This document shows positions 45,245 through 53,923 of a stretch of 64,000 nt of DNA, piece after piece. Numbering within the stretch: position 1 is the stretch's first letter; each line of letters begins with the position of its first letter. The stretch is from Lentzea waywayandensis (GTDB taxonomy: Bacteria; Actinomycetota; Actinomycetes; Mycobacteriales; Pseudonocardiaceae): positions 372,001 through 436,000 of the forward strand of contig NZ_FOYL01000001.1 in the NCBI RefSeq assembly GCF_900115955.1. The letters run 5' to 3'. The position numbers and the translations under genes were made by a program. A model generated the notes under the pieces. The model was not told the origin of the DNA, did not search any database, and saw only the letters and a list, made by a program, of their open reading frames with translations.

Positions 45245-47591
45245 GGGTGACGCGGACGTAGAACGGGTCGCCGTCAACGATCCGGTCGTACGAGTACCAC
45301 GCGCTGAGCCAAGTCCCCGCAGCCTCGTTGTCATCCCCCAGGATCGACTTCACCGAGAAGTTGCGCAGCGGGTTGTAGGTCGCGGACGCCCCCTCCCTCG
45401 TCGTGGCGAACGGGTACTCGTCGCACTGGTGGTCCGGCTTCGGGTACTCGCCGGGAGGCAGCTCGGTCGTGCAAGCGGCGTTGGCGGTGGCCCGGTTCTC
45501 CTTCCGGCGGTCCGTGTCGTAGTAGAGGCGGTGCAGCGGCGAGCCCCCGACGGCACCGGGGATGCTCTTGCCCGCCACTCTCGGATAGGTCTCGCCCGGC
45601 CGTTCCATGGCCTGCTCGTAGTGCAGTCCGGACGCCTGCATCGCCGCGAACTCCGGCGTGCCCACCGGGAAGTTGATCACCGCGTTGACGTCGGGGAAGA
45701 TCGCGCCCTGGCCGCCGGTGAACGCGTTGTACTTGAGGTAGTCGGCGGAGTCGAAACGCACGCGGTTCTTGGGGGTGTCGAGCTCCCGCCGGCTGTTGTT
45801 CGGCCCGGTCGCGGTCACGTGCACCCACGCGTTGCCGTACCCGAGCCGGTCGGGGTTGTGCTCCGCGACCGGCGGTTCGGCGCCGACCACCTTCATGCGC
45901 GCCTCGTCGTTCGTCTCCCAGTCGGCGATCGAGCGTTCCGCCTGCGAGCCGCTCTCCGGCTTGCAGTCGTCCGGCTGCACCAGGGAGTCGCAGCGCATCT
46001 CGACCTTGATCCTGATCAGGCGATCTGCGGGCGTGACGTCCTCGAAGTCCGAGAGGAAGACCCGGTAGAGCGACTCGCGGAAGTGCGTGTTGCCCTCGCC
46101 GATCACCGTCACGAGGTAGACGACGCGGCGACCGAAGCACAGCAGCACCCAGCAGTTCGTCTTGTAGCTGATGGAGGCGTTGCCGCTCCAGCAGTACGAG
46201 TAGTGGTTCTTGATCTTGCCCGGCGGCTCGGCCCCGGCCTCGGGGTCGCGGCACTGCTCGAAGGTGAAGTGGTCGTACTTGAAGTCCGGCGGTGTCCAGG
46301 CCGCACTCTTCTGGGCCGCACTCTTCTGGGCCGCACTCTTCTGGGGTGCCGACGTGGACTGCCCCTCGGCATACGTACCGCTACGGCCGTGTTCAGCCTG
46401 CAACGACGCCAGGTCGCGCAGCTTCGGCGCCTGCTGTGGCGGCGTCGCGTCCTTCGCGTCCCCGCCACCGGAGTCGACCTCGGCCAGTGCTCCGCCGTTG
46501 TCGAGGTACACCGCGGCCCAGGTGCCGTTCGCCAGCCCGGCGCCGTAGATCTCGTCGTTCCCGCCGGCGAGCGGCGCTCCGTGCTGACCCAGGTCGTCCC
46601 AGCCCGCCGTCGCCGTGGGATCGACGCCGAACCGGCCGCGGCTGATCTTGGCGCCGGAGCCGACCGAGAGGACCGTGAGCATCCCGTTGGGTTCGAGAAC
46701 CACCGCGGGACGCCCGCTACCGGTGTGCCCCGCCAGCGTCTCCCAGTCCTGCCACGGTCCCGCCGGCCTCGCCTGACGGCGAGTCGCGATCGTGCCGTCC
46801 GCGCGCCGCAGGACGACCTCGAGACTCCGGTCGGACCGCGTGACCACCTGCGGGTCGTTGCGGTAGCCGTCGGTGAAGCCCGGCTCGCTGAACCGCTGCC
46901 ACGCCCCGAAGTCACCCCCACCGGTGGTCTGGCCGATCTTCCACACCGCGCCGTCGCTCGCGTTGACGAGCACCTCCAGCGCGTCACCTGCTCCCCGGCC
47001 CACGGACGGCGCCGAGGTCAGCCGGGTTCCGCCCAGCGACACCCACGACGACCAGGGCTCGCTGGGACCGCGTTGCGACGACGTCCAGAGCGTGCCGTCC
47101 GTGCCGGTGCTGAACAGCGACAGCGCCTCGTTCTTGCCCCTGGTGACGGCGATCGGAAGCCCGTAGGAGTTCCCGCCGAGCAGGCTCCAGCCGGACCACT
47201 CGCCGTTGCGGCCCTGTTGCCGCGTCGTCCAGACCGCGCCGTCCGCGGACGCGAACAGCTGGAGCGAACCGTCGTGCGTCTCCACCACGCTCGCGTTGTT
47301 CATGCCCACGTCCTCGTGGCTCGGGATCGTGCGATAGGTCGCCGCTCCTCCGACGCCGTCGACCGACGCGTGCAGCCACCGGCTCGTGTGCCGGTAGACG
47401 TACTCCAGCCTGTTGTCCGTCGTTCCGATCACCAGTGGCGGATGGCCCGCCGGCCTCATCGGCCTGACCTCGTCGGCGGCAGCCGTGGCGACCGCCGCCG
47501 CCAGGGTTCCCGCCCCGAGAGCGGTGACCACGACCATTCGCAGAATGCGCCCAGAAAATGGGCGCGACAAATTCTTTGTTCTCGAAATCAC
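45240..47591 (-). CDS. Secreted beta-propeller protein with C-terminal NucA/NucB-type nuclease domain
   Basis: 783 residues from the GTG at 47591, which has GGGGGG upstream. A signal peptide (ILRMVVVTALGAGTLAAAVA) is followed by about six tryptophan-rich blades (residues about 40-370: LQLFASADGAVWTTRQ, LSLFSTGTDGTLWTSSQ, LEVVLRRADGTIATRRQ), a PLL/tectonin-like propeller. A KSAAQ linker near 415-430 leads to a cysteine-containing C-terminal region ending with HQCDEYPFATTREGASA near residue 722, the hallmark of NucA/NucB DNases. Probably an exported DNA-degrading enzyme or toxin whose propeller binds a surface. The IS481 copy lies immediately after its stop. Divergent SMI1-like gene upstream. 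Confidence 0.78.
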   Translation of the reverse strand: MISRTKNLSRPFSGRILRMVVVTALGAGTLAAAVATAAADEVRPMRPAGHPPLVIGTTDNRLEYVYRHTSRWLHASVDGVGGAATYRTIPSHEDVGMNNASVVETHDGSLQLFASADGAVWTTRQQGRNGEWSGWSLLGGNSYGLPIAVTRGKNEALSLFSTGTDGTLWTSSQRGPSEPWSSWVSLGGTRLTSAPSVGRGAGDALEVLVNASDGAVWKIGQTTGGGDFGAWQRFSEPGFTDGYRNDPQVVTRSDRSLEVVLRRADGTIATRRQARPAGPWQDWETLAGHTGSGRPAVVLEPNGMLTVLSVGSGAKISRGRFGVDPTATAGWDDLGQHGAPLAGGNDEIYGAGLANGTWAAVYLDNGGALAEVDSGGGDAKDATPPQQAPKLRDLASLQAEHGRSGTYAEGQSTSAPQKSAAQKSAAQKSAAWTPPDFKYDHFTFEQCRDPEAGAEPPGKIKNHYSYCWSGNASISYKTNCWVLLCFGRRVVYLVTVIGEGNTHFRESLYRVFLSDFEDVTPADRLIRIKVEMRCDSLVQPDDCKPESGSQAERSIADWETNDEARMKVVGAEPPVAEHNPDRLGYGNAWVHVTATGPNNSRRELDTPKNRVRFDSADYLKYNAFTGGQGAIFPDVNAVINFPVGTPEFAAMQASGLHYEQAMERPGETYPRVAGKSIPGAVGGSPLHRLYYDTDRRKENRATANAACTTELPPGEYPKPDHQCDEYPFATTREGASATYNPLRNFSVKSILGDDNEAAGTWLSAWYSYDRIVDGDPFYVRVTL
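46300..46344. repeat. 15-bp tandem coding repeat (linker)
   Basis: Three perfect copies of GCCGCACTCTTCTGG, encoding the KSAAQ linker repeats of the nuclease-like protein on the minus strand. Confidence 0.85.
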
Positions 47592-47717
47592 GAGCCCCCC
47601 AAATAGAGTGTCGTTGTACTCCGACACCTCCCCCGAACTCATGCTGTTGGCTCGTCACAACAAGATCTACCGCCGTCCGGCGTAACGTCGGCGGTGCCGG
47701 TGCGGCATCATGGCGCC

Positions 47718-48263
47718 ATGACGAAGAACGGTCTTCAGCCGTGGGAACGCATCCACAACTGGTTGCGCGTCAACGCATCCCGCACTTTCGACCAGATCAC
47801 CGCCGGATCCGGGGCGACGGGTTTCCGGGGTCTCGCCGGGGCGGAGAACCTGATTCCGACGCGATACACCCCGTTGTCCTTGGAGGACTCCCAGCGAGAG
47901 CGGACCCGGAAGCGGACCGAACTCGAAATCGAGGCGGAACCGGCGGGAACGACGTCGGGAATCTTCCTCGGCGAATTCGTTCCCATCGCCGCGGACGGCA
48001 TGGGCGACTACCTGTTCGTCGACGAACGTCCGGGGCCGGAGTCCGGGTGCGTCCGCGAGTGGGACGTGGACGAGGGCAGCCGGCTGCCCTCCCTGTGGCC
48101 CAGTCTGGACGCGATGCTCACCGACATCGCGCACTCACTCGACACCGGCGAACCGGCTCTCCACTGGCACGCGGACGCCGCCAGGGCCAAGTTCTTCACG
48201 GTCTCCGTCTACGTGCCCGAGGTGCACGACGCCAGGCTGAGCTGGCAGCGGTCGCGGAGCTAG
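47718..48263 (+). CDS. SMI1/KNR4 (SUKH)-like protein, possible immunity protein
   Basis: 181 residues from the ATG at 47718. WERIHNWLRVNASRTFDQITAGSGATGFRGLAGAE resembles the SUKH N-terminal helix and loop. GDYLFVDERPGPESGCVREWDVDEGSRLPSLWPSLDAMLTDIAHSLDTG matches the typical SUKH end (GDYLxVD...G.V......E...S...L...A). SUKH proteins are widespread immunity proteins of nuclease toxins; here the divergent gene 126 bp away encodes a secreted nuclease-like protein. Its stop shares CTAG with the convergent HAD gene. Confidence 0.75.
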   Translation: MTKNGLQPWERIHNWLRVNASRTFDQITAGSGATGFRGLAGAENLIPTRYTPLSLEDSQRERTRKRTELEIEAEPAGTTSGIFLGEFVPIAADGMGDYLFVDERPGPESGCVREWDVDEGSRLPSLWPSLDAMLTDIAHSLDTGEPALHWHADAARAKFFTVSVYVPEVHDARLSWQRSRS

Positions 48264-48916
48264 AGGGCCTTCAGGACGTCCGCGTCCACGCCCACGAGCG
48301 AGTCGCGGAAGATCCGCCGCTCCCCCTCCGCCACCTCGACGTCGCAGGGCACCACCAGCACGGTGCACCCGGCCGCCACCGCCGCGGCCACCCCGGTGGG
48401 CGAGTCCTCGATCGCGACACAGCTCGCAGCGTCCACACCCAGCAGCCGGGCGGCCTTCAGGTACGGCTCGGGCAGCGGCTTGTTCAGCCCGTCCACCTCG
48501 TCACCGCACACGGTGACGTCGAACAGGTCCCGGCCGATCGTGTCCAGCGCGACCTCGGTCAGCGAACGCTCGGTCGACGTCACGAGAGCCATCGGCACAC
48601 CGGAGGAACGCACCGCGCGCAGGGCCTCGGCAGCGCCCGGACGCCACGGCAGGCCGGCGCGGAACACCTCCTCGGTGCGGCGCGAGATCCACGCGGCGCC
48701 GTCCACCAGGTCGGCCGCGGTGGGCTCGATGCCGATGTCGGCGAACAGCAGACGCATCGTCGTGGGCACGTTGGTGCCGACCATGCTCTCCCGCGTCTCC
48801 AGGGAGAGCGTGCCGCCCAGCTTCTCCGCGTACTCGTAGAGCGGGATGTCCCACAGCTTCTCGGAGTCGAGCAGCGTGCCGTCCATGTCCCACAGGACAG
48901 CGTGCAGGTCAGACAT
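48260..48916 (-). CDS. HAD-superfamily hydrolase (beta-phosphoglucomutase-like)
   Basis: 218 residues from the ATG at 48916. HAD motif I is VLWDMDGTLLDSE (nucleophile and acid Asp pair), motif II is ALVTSTERS, the Lys is in LNKPLPEPYLKAA and motif IV is CVAIEDSPTGVAAAVAAG. A helical C1 cap after motif I (LWDIPLYEYAEKLGG) points to the phosphoglycolate phosphatase/beta-phosphoglucomutase subgroup. It overlaps the end of metH by 8 bp, so it is co-transcribed with it. Confidence 0.92.
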   Translation of the reverse strand: MSDLHAVLWDMDGTLLDSEKLWDIPLYEYAEKLGGTLSLETRESMVGTNVPTTMRLLFADIGIEPTAADLVDGAAWISRRTEEVFRAGLPWRPGAAEALRAVRSSGVPMALVTSTERSLTEVALDTIGRDLFDVTVCGDEVDGLNKPLPEPYLKAARLLGVDAASCVAIEDSPTGVAAAVAAGCTVLVVPCDVEVAEGERRIFRDSLVGVDADVLKAL

Positions 48917-51900
48917 TGAAGTACTTCGCCTCCGGATGGTGCGCCACGAAGGCGTCGGTGGACTGTTCCGGGTGGAGCTGAAGTTCCTCGGACAGTGAGA
49001 CCCCGATGCGCGAAGGCTCCAGGAGCTCGACGATGCGCTTGCGGTCTTCCATTTCCGGGCAGGCGCCGTAGCCGAACGAGTAACGCGCGCCGCGGTAGCC
49101 GAGTTTGAAGTACTCCTCGACGTCGGCCGGGTCCTCAGCGGCAACAGACTCGCCGCTGGGCCACACGAGCTCCTCGCGGACCCGCTTGTGCCAGTACTCG
49201 GCCAGCGCTTCGGTGAGCTGGACCCCCAGTCCGTGGACTTCCAGGTACTCACGATACGCGTTCTTGCCGAACAGCTCGTTCGCGTAGTCGGCGATCGGCT
49301 GGCCCATCGTCACGAGGTGGAACGCGATGACGTCGACCTCGCCGGAGTCCCGCGGACGCCAGAAGTCCGACAGGCACAGCCTGCGATCCCTTTTCTGGCG
49401 CGGAAAAGTGAACCGGAAGCGCTCCGGAGAGGAGCCGTCGGGCTCTTCCAGGATGACGAGATCGTCGCCGTCGGAGACGCACGGGAAGTAGCCGTAGACG
49501 ACGGCGGCGTGGGCAAGAACACCTTCGGTGGCAAGGCGTTCCATCCAGTAACGCAGGCGTGGGCGGCCCTCGGTCTCGACCAGTTCCTCGTAGGTCGGGC
49601 CGCCACCGCGCGTGCCCTTCAAGCCCCATTGGCCCATGAACGTCGCGCGCTCGTCCAGCAGCGCCGAGTAGTCCGCGACCGGGATGCCCTTCACCACGCG
49701 GCTGCCCCAGAACGGCGGCGCCGGGATCGGGTTGTCCACAACGACGTTGGAGCGGCCGGTCACGACTTCTTCTTCCACCGCAACGGCTTTGCGGGCCGCG
49801 GCGATGCGCAGGGAACGTTCGCGACGGGCCTTGCGTTCGGCGGCCTTCTCGCGTTCCTCGGCGTCGACGAGAGGAGCATCGCCGCGCTTGGCGCCCATGA
49901 TCGCGTCCATCAGACGCAGGCCCTCGAAGGCATCGCGGGCGTAGCGGACGTCACCGAAGTACATCTCCGTCAGGTCGTTCTCGACGTACGCGCGCGTCAA
50001 CGCCGCGCCGCCCAGCAACACCGGCCACCGTGCCGCCACACCCCGGGAGTTCATCTCCTCGAGGTTCTCCTTCATGATCACGGTCGACTTGACCAGCAGG
50101 CCGGACATGCCGATCGCGTCCGCGCGGTGCTCCTCGGCGGCCTCCAGGATGGTGTTGATCGGCTGCTTGATGCCGATGTTCACGACCTCGTAGCCGTTGT
50201 TGGACAGGATGATGTCCACCAGGTTCTTGCCGATGTCGTGGACGTCGCCCTTCACGGTGGCGAGCACGATCCGGCCCTTGCCGCCGTCGTCGGACCGTTC
50301 CATGTGCGGTTCGAGGTGCGCGACGGCGGTCTTCATGACCTCGGCGGACTGGAGCACGAACGGCAGCTGCATCTGGCCGGAGCCGAAGAGCTCGCCGACG
50401 GTCTTCATACCCGCCAGCAACGTGTCGTTGATGATCTGCAACGCCGGGCGCTCGTCCAGAGCGAGATCGAGGTCGGCTTCCAGACCGTTGCGCTCGCCGT
50501 CCACGATCCGGCGCTGCAGGCGTTCGAACAACGGCAGCGCGGCCAGTTCCTGGGCCCGCGTGGCGGAGTTCGACTTCGTCGTGACGCCCTCGAACAGCTC
50601 CATCAGCTTCTGCAACGGGTCGTAACCCTCGCGGCGGCGGTCGTAGACCAGGTCCAGCGCGACGGCGCGCTGCTCGTCCGGGATGCGCGCCATCGGCACG
50701 ATCTTGGAGGCGTGCACGATCGCGGTGTCGAGGCCCGCCTGCACGCATTCGTGCAGGAACACGGAGTTCAGCACCTGACGCGCGGCCGGGTTCAGTCCGA
50801 AGGAGACGTTCGACAGGCCCAGAGTCGTTTGCACGTCCGGATAACGGCGCTTGAGCTCGCGGATCGCCTCGATGGTCTCGACGGCGTCGCGGCGGACCTC
50901 CTCCTGGCCGGTGGAGATCGGGAACGTCAGGCAGTCGACGATGATGTCGTCGACGCGCATGCCCCAGTTGGTCGTCAGGTCCTCGATCAGGCGCGCCGCG
51001 ACGCGGACCTTCCACTCGGCGGTGCGGGCCTGGCCCTCCTCGTCGATGCACAGCGCCACGACCGCCGCGCCGTGCTCCGAGGCGAGCCGCATGATCTTCT
51101 GGAACCGGGAGTCCGGGCCGTCGCCGTCCTCGTAGTTGACCGAGTTGACCGCGCAGCGGCCGCCGAGACACTCCAGACCGGCCTGGAGCACCCCGGGCTC
51201 GGTCGAGTCGAGCATGATCGGCAACGTCGACGCGGTGGCCAGCCGGGAGGCCAGCGCGCGCATGTCCGTCTCGCCGTCGCGGCCCACGTAGTCGATGCAG
51301 AGGTCGATCAGGTGGGCGCCCTCGCGCGTCTGGTCGCGCGCGATCTCGATGCAGTCGTCCCACTTCTCGACGAGCATCGCCTCGCGGAACGCCTTGGAGC
51401 CGTTGGCGTTCGTGCGCTCGCCGATCATCAGCACCGAGGCGTCCTGGGTGAACGGGACGGCCTGGTACAGAGAGGACACACCGGGCTCCGGACGCGGCCG
51501 GCGCGGCGACGGTCCCAGGTCGCGCACCGCCTCGGCCACCTGCCGCAGGTGCTCGGACGTCGTGCCGCAGCAACCGCCGACAAGCCGCGTGCCGAACTCA
51601 CGAACGAACCCGGACAGCGCCTGGGCCAGTTCCTCCGGGCTCAGCGGGTAGACCGCGCCGTTCGGGCCCAGCTCGGGGAGTCCGGCGTTCGGCATCACCG
51701 AGAGCGGGACGCGGGCGTGCTTGGACAACGTGCGCAGGTGCTCGCTCATCTCGGCCGGGCCGGTGGCGCAGTTGAGTCCGATCAGGTCGATGCCCAGCGG
51801 CTCCAGCGCGGTCAGCGCGGCGCCGATCTCCGAGCCGAGCAGCATCGTGCCGGTCGTCTCGACGGTGACCTGGGCGATGATCGGGACGTGGCGGCCCTCG

Positions 51901-52448
51901 GCGGTCATCGCGCGCTTGGCGCCGACGACGGACGCCTTGGTCTGGAGCAGGTCCTGCGAGGTCTCGACGATGATCGCGTCCACACCGCCGACGAGCAGGC
52001 CCTTGCACTGCTCCTGGTAGGCGTCGCGCAACGTCGCATAGGGAGCGTGGCCGAGCGTCGGCAGCTTGGTGCCGGGACCCACTGACCCGAGCACGAACCG
52101 GGGTTGCCCGGAGGTGCCGAACTCGTCCGCGACCTCGCGCGCCAACGCCGCGCCGCGCTCGGAGAGGTGGAAGATCTGGTCCGGAATGTCGTACTCGGCC
52201 AGGTTTGCGAGGTTCGCGCCGAACGTGTTGGTCTCCACGGCGTCGCAGCCGGCTTCCAGATAGCCGCGATGCACTGCCTTCACGACGTCCGGGCGTGTGA
52301 CGTTCAGGATCTCGTTGCAGCCCTCTAGACCGTTGAAATCGTCAAGAGAGAGGTCAACGGCCTGAAGCATGGTGCCCATGGCGCCGTCAGCGACGACAAC
52401 ACGGTTCACCAGCGCTTCCAGCAACGGCGACTCTCCGCGATCACGCAT
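48909..52448 (-). CDS. metH: Cobalamin-dependent methionine synthase
   Basis: 1179 residues. It transfers a methyl group from methyltetrahydrofolate through B12 to homocysteine. Homocysteine domain: GLNCATGP and VGGCCGTT (about residue 291) supply the zinc cysteines. The folate domain follows (LMIGERTNANGSKAF; later NVSFGLNPAARQVLNS). The B12 domain has DVHDIGKNLVDIIL near residue 735, whose His binds cobalt. The C-terminal SAM-binding activation domain ends with YRGARYSFGYGACPEMEDR. The ATG follows TAGGCT by 6 bases (leaderless), so no riboswitch of its own. It depends on B12, linked with the riboswitch-controlled cobalt genes 5 kb upstream. Confidence 0.97.
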   Translation of the reverse strand: MRDRGESPLLEALVNRVVVADGAMGTMLQAVDLSLDDFNGLEGCNEILNVTRPDVVKAVHRGYLEAGCDAVETNTFGANLANLAEYDIPDQIFHLSERGAALAREVADEFGTSGQPRFVLGSVGPGTKLPTLGHAPYATLRDAYQEQCKGLLVGGVDAIIVETSQDLLQTKASVVGAKRAMTAEGRHVPIIAQVTVETTGTMLLGSEIGAALTALEPLGIDLIGLNCATGPAEMSEHLRTLSKHARVPLSVMPNAGLPELGPNGAVYPLSPEELAQALSGFVREFGTRLVGGCCGTTSEHLRQVAEAVRDLGPSPRRPRPEPGVSSLYQAVPFTQDASVLMIGERTNANGSKAFREAMLVEKWDDCIEIARDQTREGAHLIDLCIDYVGRDGETDMRALASRLATASTLPIMLDSTEPGVLQAGLECLGGRCAVNSVNYEDGDGPDSRFQKIMRLASEHGAAVVALCIDEEGQARTAEWKVRVAARLIEDLTTNWGMRVDDIIVDCLTFPISTGQEEVRRDAVETIEAIRELKRRYPDVQTTLGLSNVSFGLNPAARQVLNSVFLHECVQAGLDTAIVHASKIVPMARIPDEQRAVALDLVYDRRREGYDPLQKLMELFEGVTTKSNSATRAQELAALPLFERLQRRIVDGERNGLEADLDLALDERPALQIINDTLLAGMKTVGELFGSGQMQLPFVLQSAEVMKTAVAHLEPHMERSDDGGKGRIVLATVKGDVHDIGKNLVDIILSNNGYEVVNIGIKQPINTILEAAEEHRADAIGMSGLLVKSTVIMKENLEEMNSRGVAARWPVLLGGAALTRAYVENDLTEMYFGDVRYARDAFEGLRLMDAIMGAKRGDAPLVDAEEREKAAERKARRERSLRIAAARKAVAVEEEVVTGRSNVVVDNPIPAPPFWGSRVVKGIPVADYSALLDERATFMGQWGLKGTRGGGPTYEELVETEGRPRLRYWMERLATEGVLAHAAVVYGYFPCVSDGDDLVILEEPDGSSPERFRFTFPRQKRDRRLCLSDFWRPRDSGEVDVIAFHLVTMGQPIADYANELFGKNAYREYLEVHGLGVQLTEALAEYWHKRVREELVWPSGESVAAEDPADVEEYFKLGYRGARYSFGYGACPEMEDRKRIVELLEPSRIGVSLSEELQLHPEQSTDAFVAHHPEAKYFNV

Positions 52449-52454
52449 GGGCCA

Positions 52455-52460
52455 AGCCTA
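52455..52460 (-). promoter_or_regulatory. -10 box of leaderless metH transcript
   Basis: TAGGCT on the minus strand, 6 bases before the metH ATG. Confidence 0.55.
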
Positions 52461-52484
52461 CGATGAGTTAGATAGGGGAGGCCG

Positions 52485-52490
52485 TAGTCT
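52485..52490 (+). promoter_or_regulatory. -10 box of leaderless PAC2 transcript
   Basis: TAGTCT, 6 bases before the GTG at 52497; only 24 bp from the divergent metH -10 box. Confidence 0.55.
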
Positions 52491-52496
52491 GGCGCC

Positions 52497-53396
52497 GTGA
52501 ACGATCCGTCCCAGGAATCCCCGACCCCTTCGAACCCGCGCATCCCGCTCACGGCTCCGATCATGGTCTGTGCGTTCGAAGGATGGAACGACGCCGGCGA
52601 CGCCGCCAGCACCGCGATCGAGCACCTCCAACTCACCTGGGACGCCACCCCGCTCGCCGAGATCGACCCGGACGACTACTACGACTTCCAGGTGACGCGC
52701 CCCACCGTGCGCATGGTGGACGGCGTCACGCGAAGGGTCGACTGGCCGACGACGCGGCTGTCGGTGTGCCGCCCTCCCGGCTCTGACGTGGACGTGATCC
52801 TCGTGCACGGCATCGAGCCGAACATGCGGTGGCGCAAGTTCGCCGCCGAACTGCTGGGCCACATCGACGCTCTCGGGGTGACGACGGTGGTGACGCTGGG
52901 TGCCCTGCTGATGGACACGCCCCACACGCGGCCGGTCCCGGTGACCGGCACGGCCTACGACGCGGACGCCGCCGAGAAGTTCGGCCTGGAGCACTCGAAG
53001 TACGAGGGCCCCACCGGCATCGTCGGTGTGTTCCAGGACGCGTGCGTGCAGGCGGGCATCCCGGCGATCTCGTTCTGGGCCGCCGTGCCGCACTACGTGT
53101 CGCAGCCTCCCTCCCCCAAGGCCACGCTGGCCCTGCTGCACCGGGTGGAGGAGGTGCTCGACATCGAGGTCCCGCTCGGCGCGTTGCCGGAGCAGGCCGA
53201 GGAGTGGGAGCGCACGGTCACCGAGATGGCCGACGAGGACGAGGACGTGCGCAACTACGTGCGCGCCCTGGAGGAGCGCGGCGACGCGGAGCTCCAGATC
53301 ACCGAGGCGTCGGGTGACGACATCGCCGCGGAGTTCGAGCGCTACCTGCGCCGCCGCGGGCGCGGTCCGGGCTGGCCGTCGACCGGCCCTCGCTAG
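52497..53396 (+). CDS. PAC2-family protein (proteasome assembly chaperone fold)
   Basis: 299 residues, GTG start. PAC2 core: APIMVCAFEGWNDAGDAASTAIEHL at the start, VILVHGIEPNMRWRKFAAELLGH, VVTLGALLMDTPHTRPVPVTG, then YEGPTGIVGVFQDACVQAGIPAISFWAAVPHYV. The long acidic C-terminal tail (EWERTVTEMADEDEDVRNYV) is usual in actinobacteria. In eukaryotes and archaea related proteins help build proteasomes; the bacterial role is not proven, though the gene lies in the wider proteasome region (Rv2125-like place beside metH). A T-tract terminator follows. Confidence 0.93.
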   Translation: MNDPSQESPTPSNPRIPLTAPIMVCAFEGWNDAGDAASTAIEHLQLTWDATPLAEIDPDDYYDFQVTRPTVRMVDGVTRRVDWPTTRLSVCRPPGSDVDVILVHGIEPNMRWRKFAAELLGHIDALGVTTVVTLGALLMDTPHTRPVPVTGTAYDADAAEKFGLEHSKYEGPTGIVGVFQDACVQAGIPAISFWAAVPHYVSQPPSPKATLALLHRVEEVLDIEVPLGALPEQAEEWERTVTEMADEDEDVRNYVRALEERGDAELQITEASGDDIAAEFERYLRRRGRGPGWPSTGPR

Positions 53397-53418
53397 CACG
53401 ACCTTCACGCAGGTCAGA

Positions 53419-53453
53419 AGCCGTCTCGGTCATTTGGACCGGGACGGCTTTTT
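53419..53453 (+). terminator. Rho-independent terminator after the PAC2 gene
   Basis: 13-bp stem AGCCGTCTCGGTC/GACCGGGACGGCT (one G-T pair), loop ATTTG, followed by TTTTT: one of the few terminators in the window with a T-tract. Confidence 0.85.
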
Positions 53454-53532
53454 CACGCTTCCGAGTGATCGAGTTGGGGATTCCAGACGCCGAGGAATGG
53501 GTATCAAGATCCACCTCCAGACAGGAACCACC

Positions 53533-53748
53533 GTGTCTCTCGTGCGCAAGATCGTTGTCGGCCTTGCTGCGGGCGGCGGCGTGCTGTTGGCCGTGTCTCC
53601 CGCCAGTGCAGCTCCCCTCTCCTCCGTCGACTCCCTCGGGGAGAACGGCCCTCACACGACCGTCAGCGACGTCAGGGAGTCGTTCCAGGGCAACCTCTTC
53701 AGCGTGCAGGAGAAGACGCAGAAGCTCGCCGCAGGACTAGACAGCTAG
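53533..53748 (+). CDS. Small secreted protein of unknown function
   Basis: 71 residues from the GTG at 53533 (AGGAA upstream); an in-frame ATG at 53497 would add 12 residues before the signal. A clear signal peptide (VRKIVVGLAAGGGVLLAVSPASA) is followed by about 45 mature residues, APLSSVDSLGENGPHTTVSD and a polar helix-like end (VRESFQGNLFSVQEKTQKLA). No cysteines. Not recognised as a known family. Lies alone between the PAC2 terminator and the MFS remnant. Confidence 0.6.
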   Translation: MSLVRKIVVGLAAGGGVLLAVSPASAAPLSSVDSLGENGPHTTVSDVRESFQGNLFSVQEKTQKLAAGLDS

Positions 53749-53880
53749 CGGCGCGGCGTGGAACGTCGGCGGTGAATTCACGCTCAGCAGGGCACCTCGC
53801 GGCGCCTGACCGCGAATTCCCACGGCAACGTTCCACACCACACCGCTAAAACTTAGCGACAACAACCACCTTTCGGCACT

Positions 53881-53916
53881 CTCCGCCGCTCACCCGCCAT
53901 AGGGTGAGCGGCGGAG
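53881..53916 (+). promoter_or_regulatory. Hairpin masking the MFS ribosome site
   Basis: Perfect 15-bp stem CTCCGCCGCTCACCC with a GCCATA loop. The right arm ends GGCGGAG, forming most of the ribosome site of the TTG at 53924. It may act as attenuator, terminator or RBS lid. Confidence 0.55.
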
Positions 53917-53923
53917 GTGTCAG

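Noticed and set aside
44367..47606. 1079-codon open frame running from the IS into the nuclease-like gene
   Set aside because: It is the alternative frame of the transposase joined to the antisense of the minus-strand gene; only Arg/Pro-rich sequence.
49188..52085. 965-codon open frame on the plus strand
   Set aside because: It is entirely antisense to metH; its Arg/Val/Asp/His-rich composition is that of the complement of a GC-rich gene, with no domain and no ribosome site.
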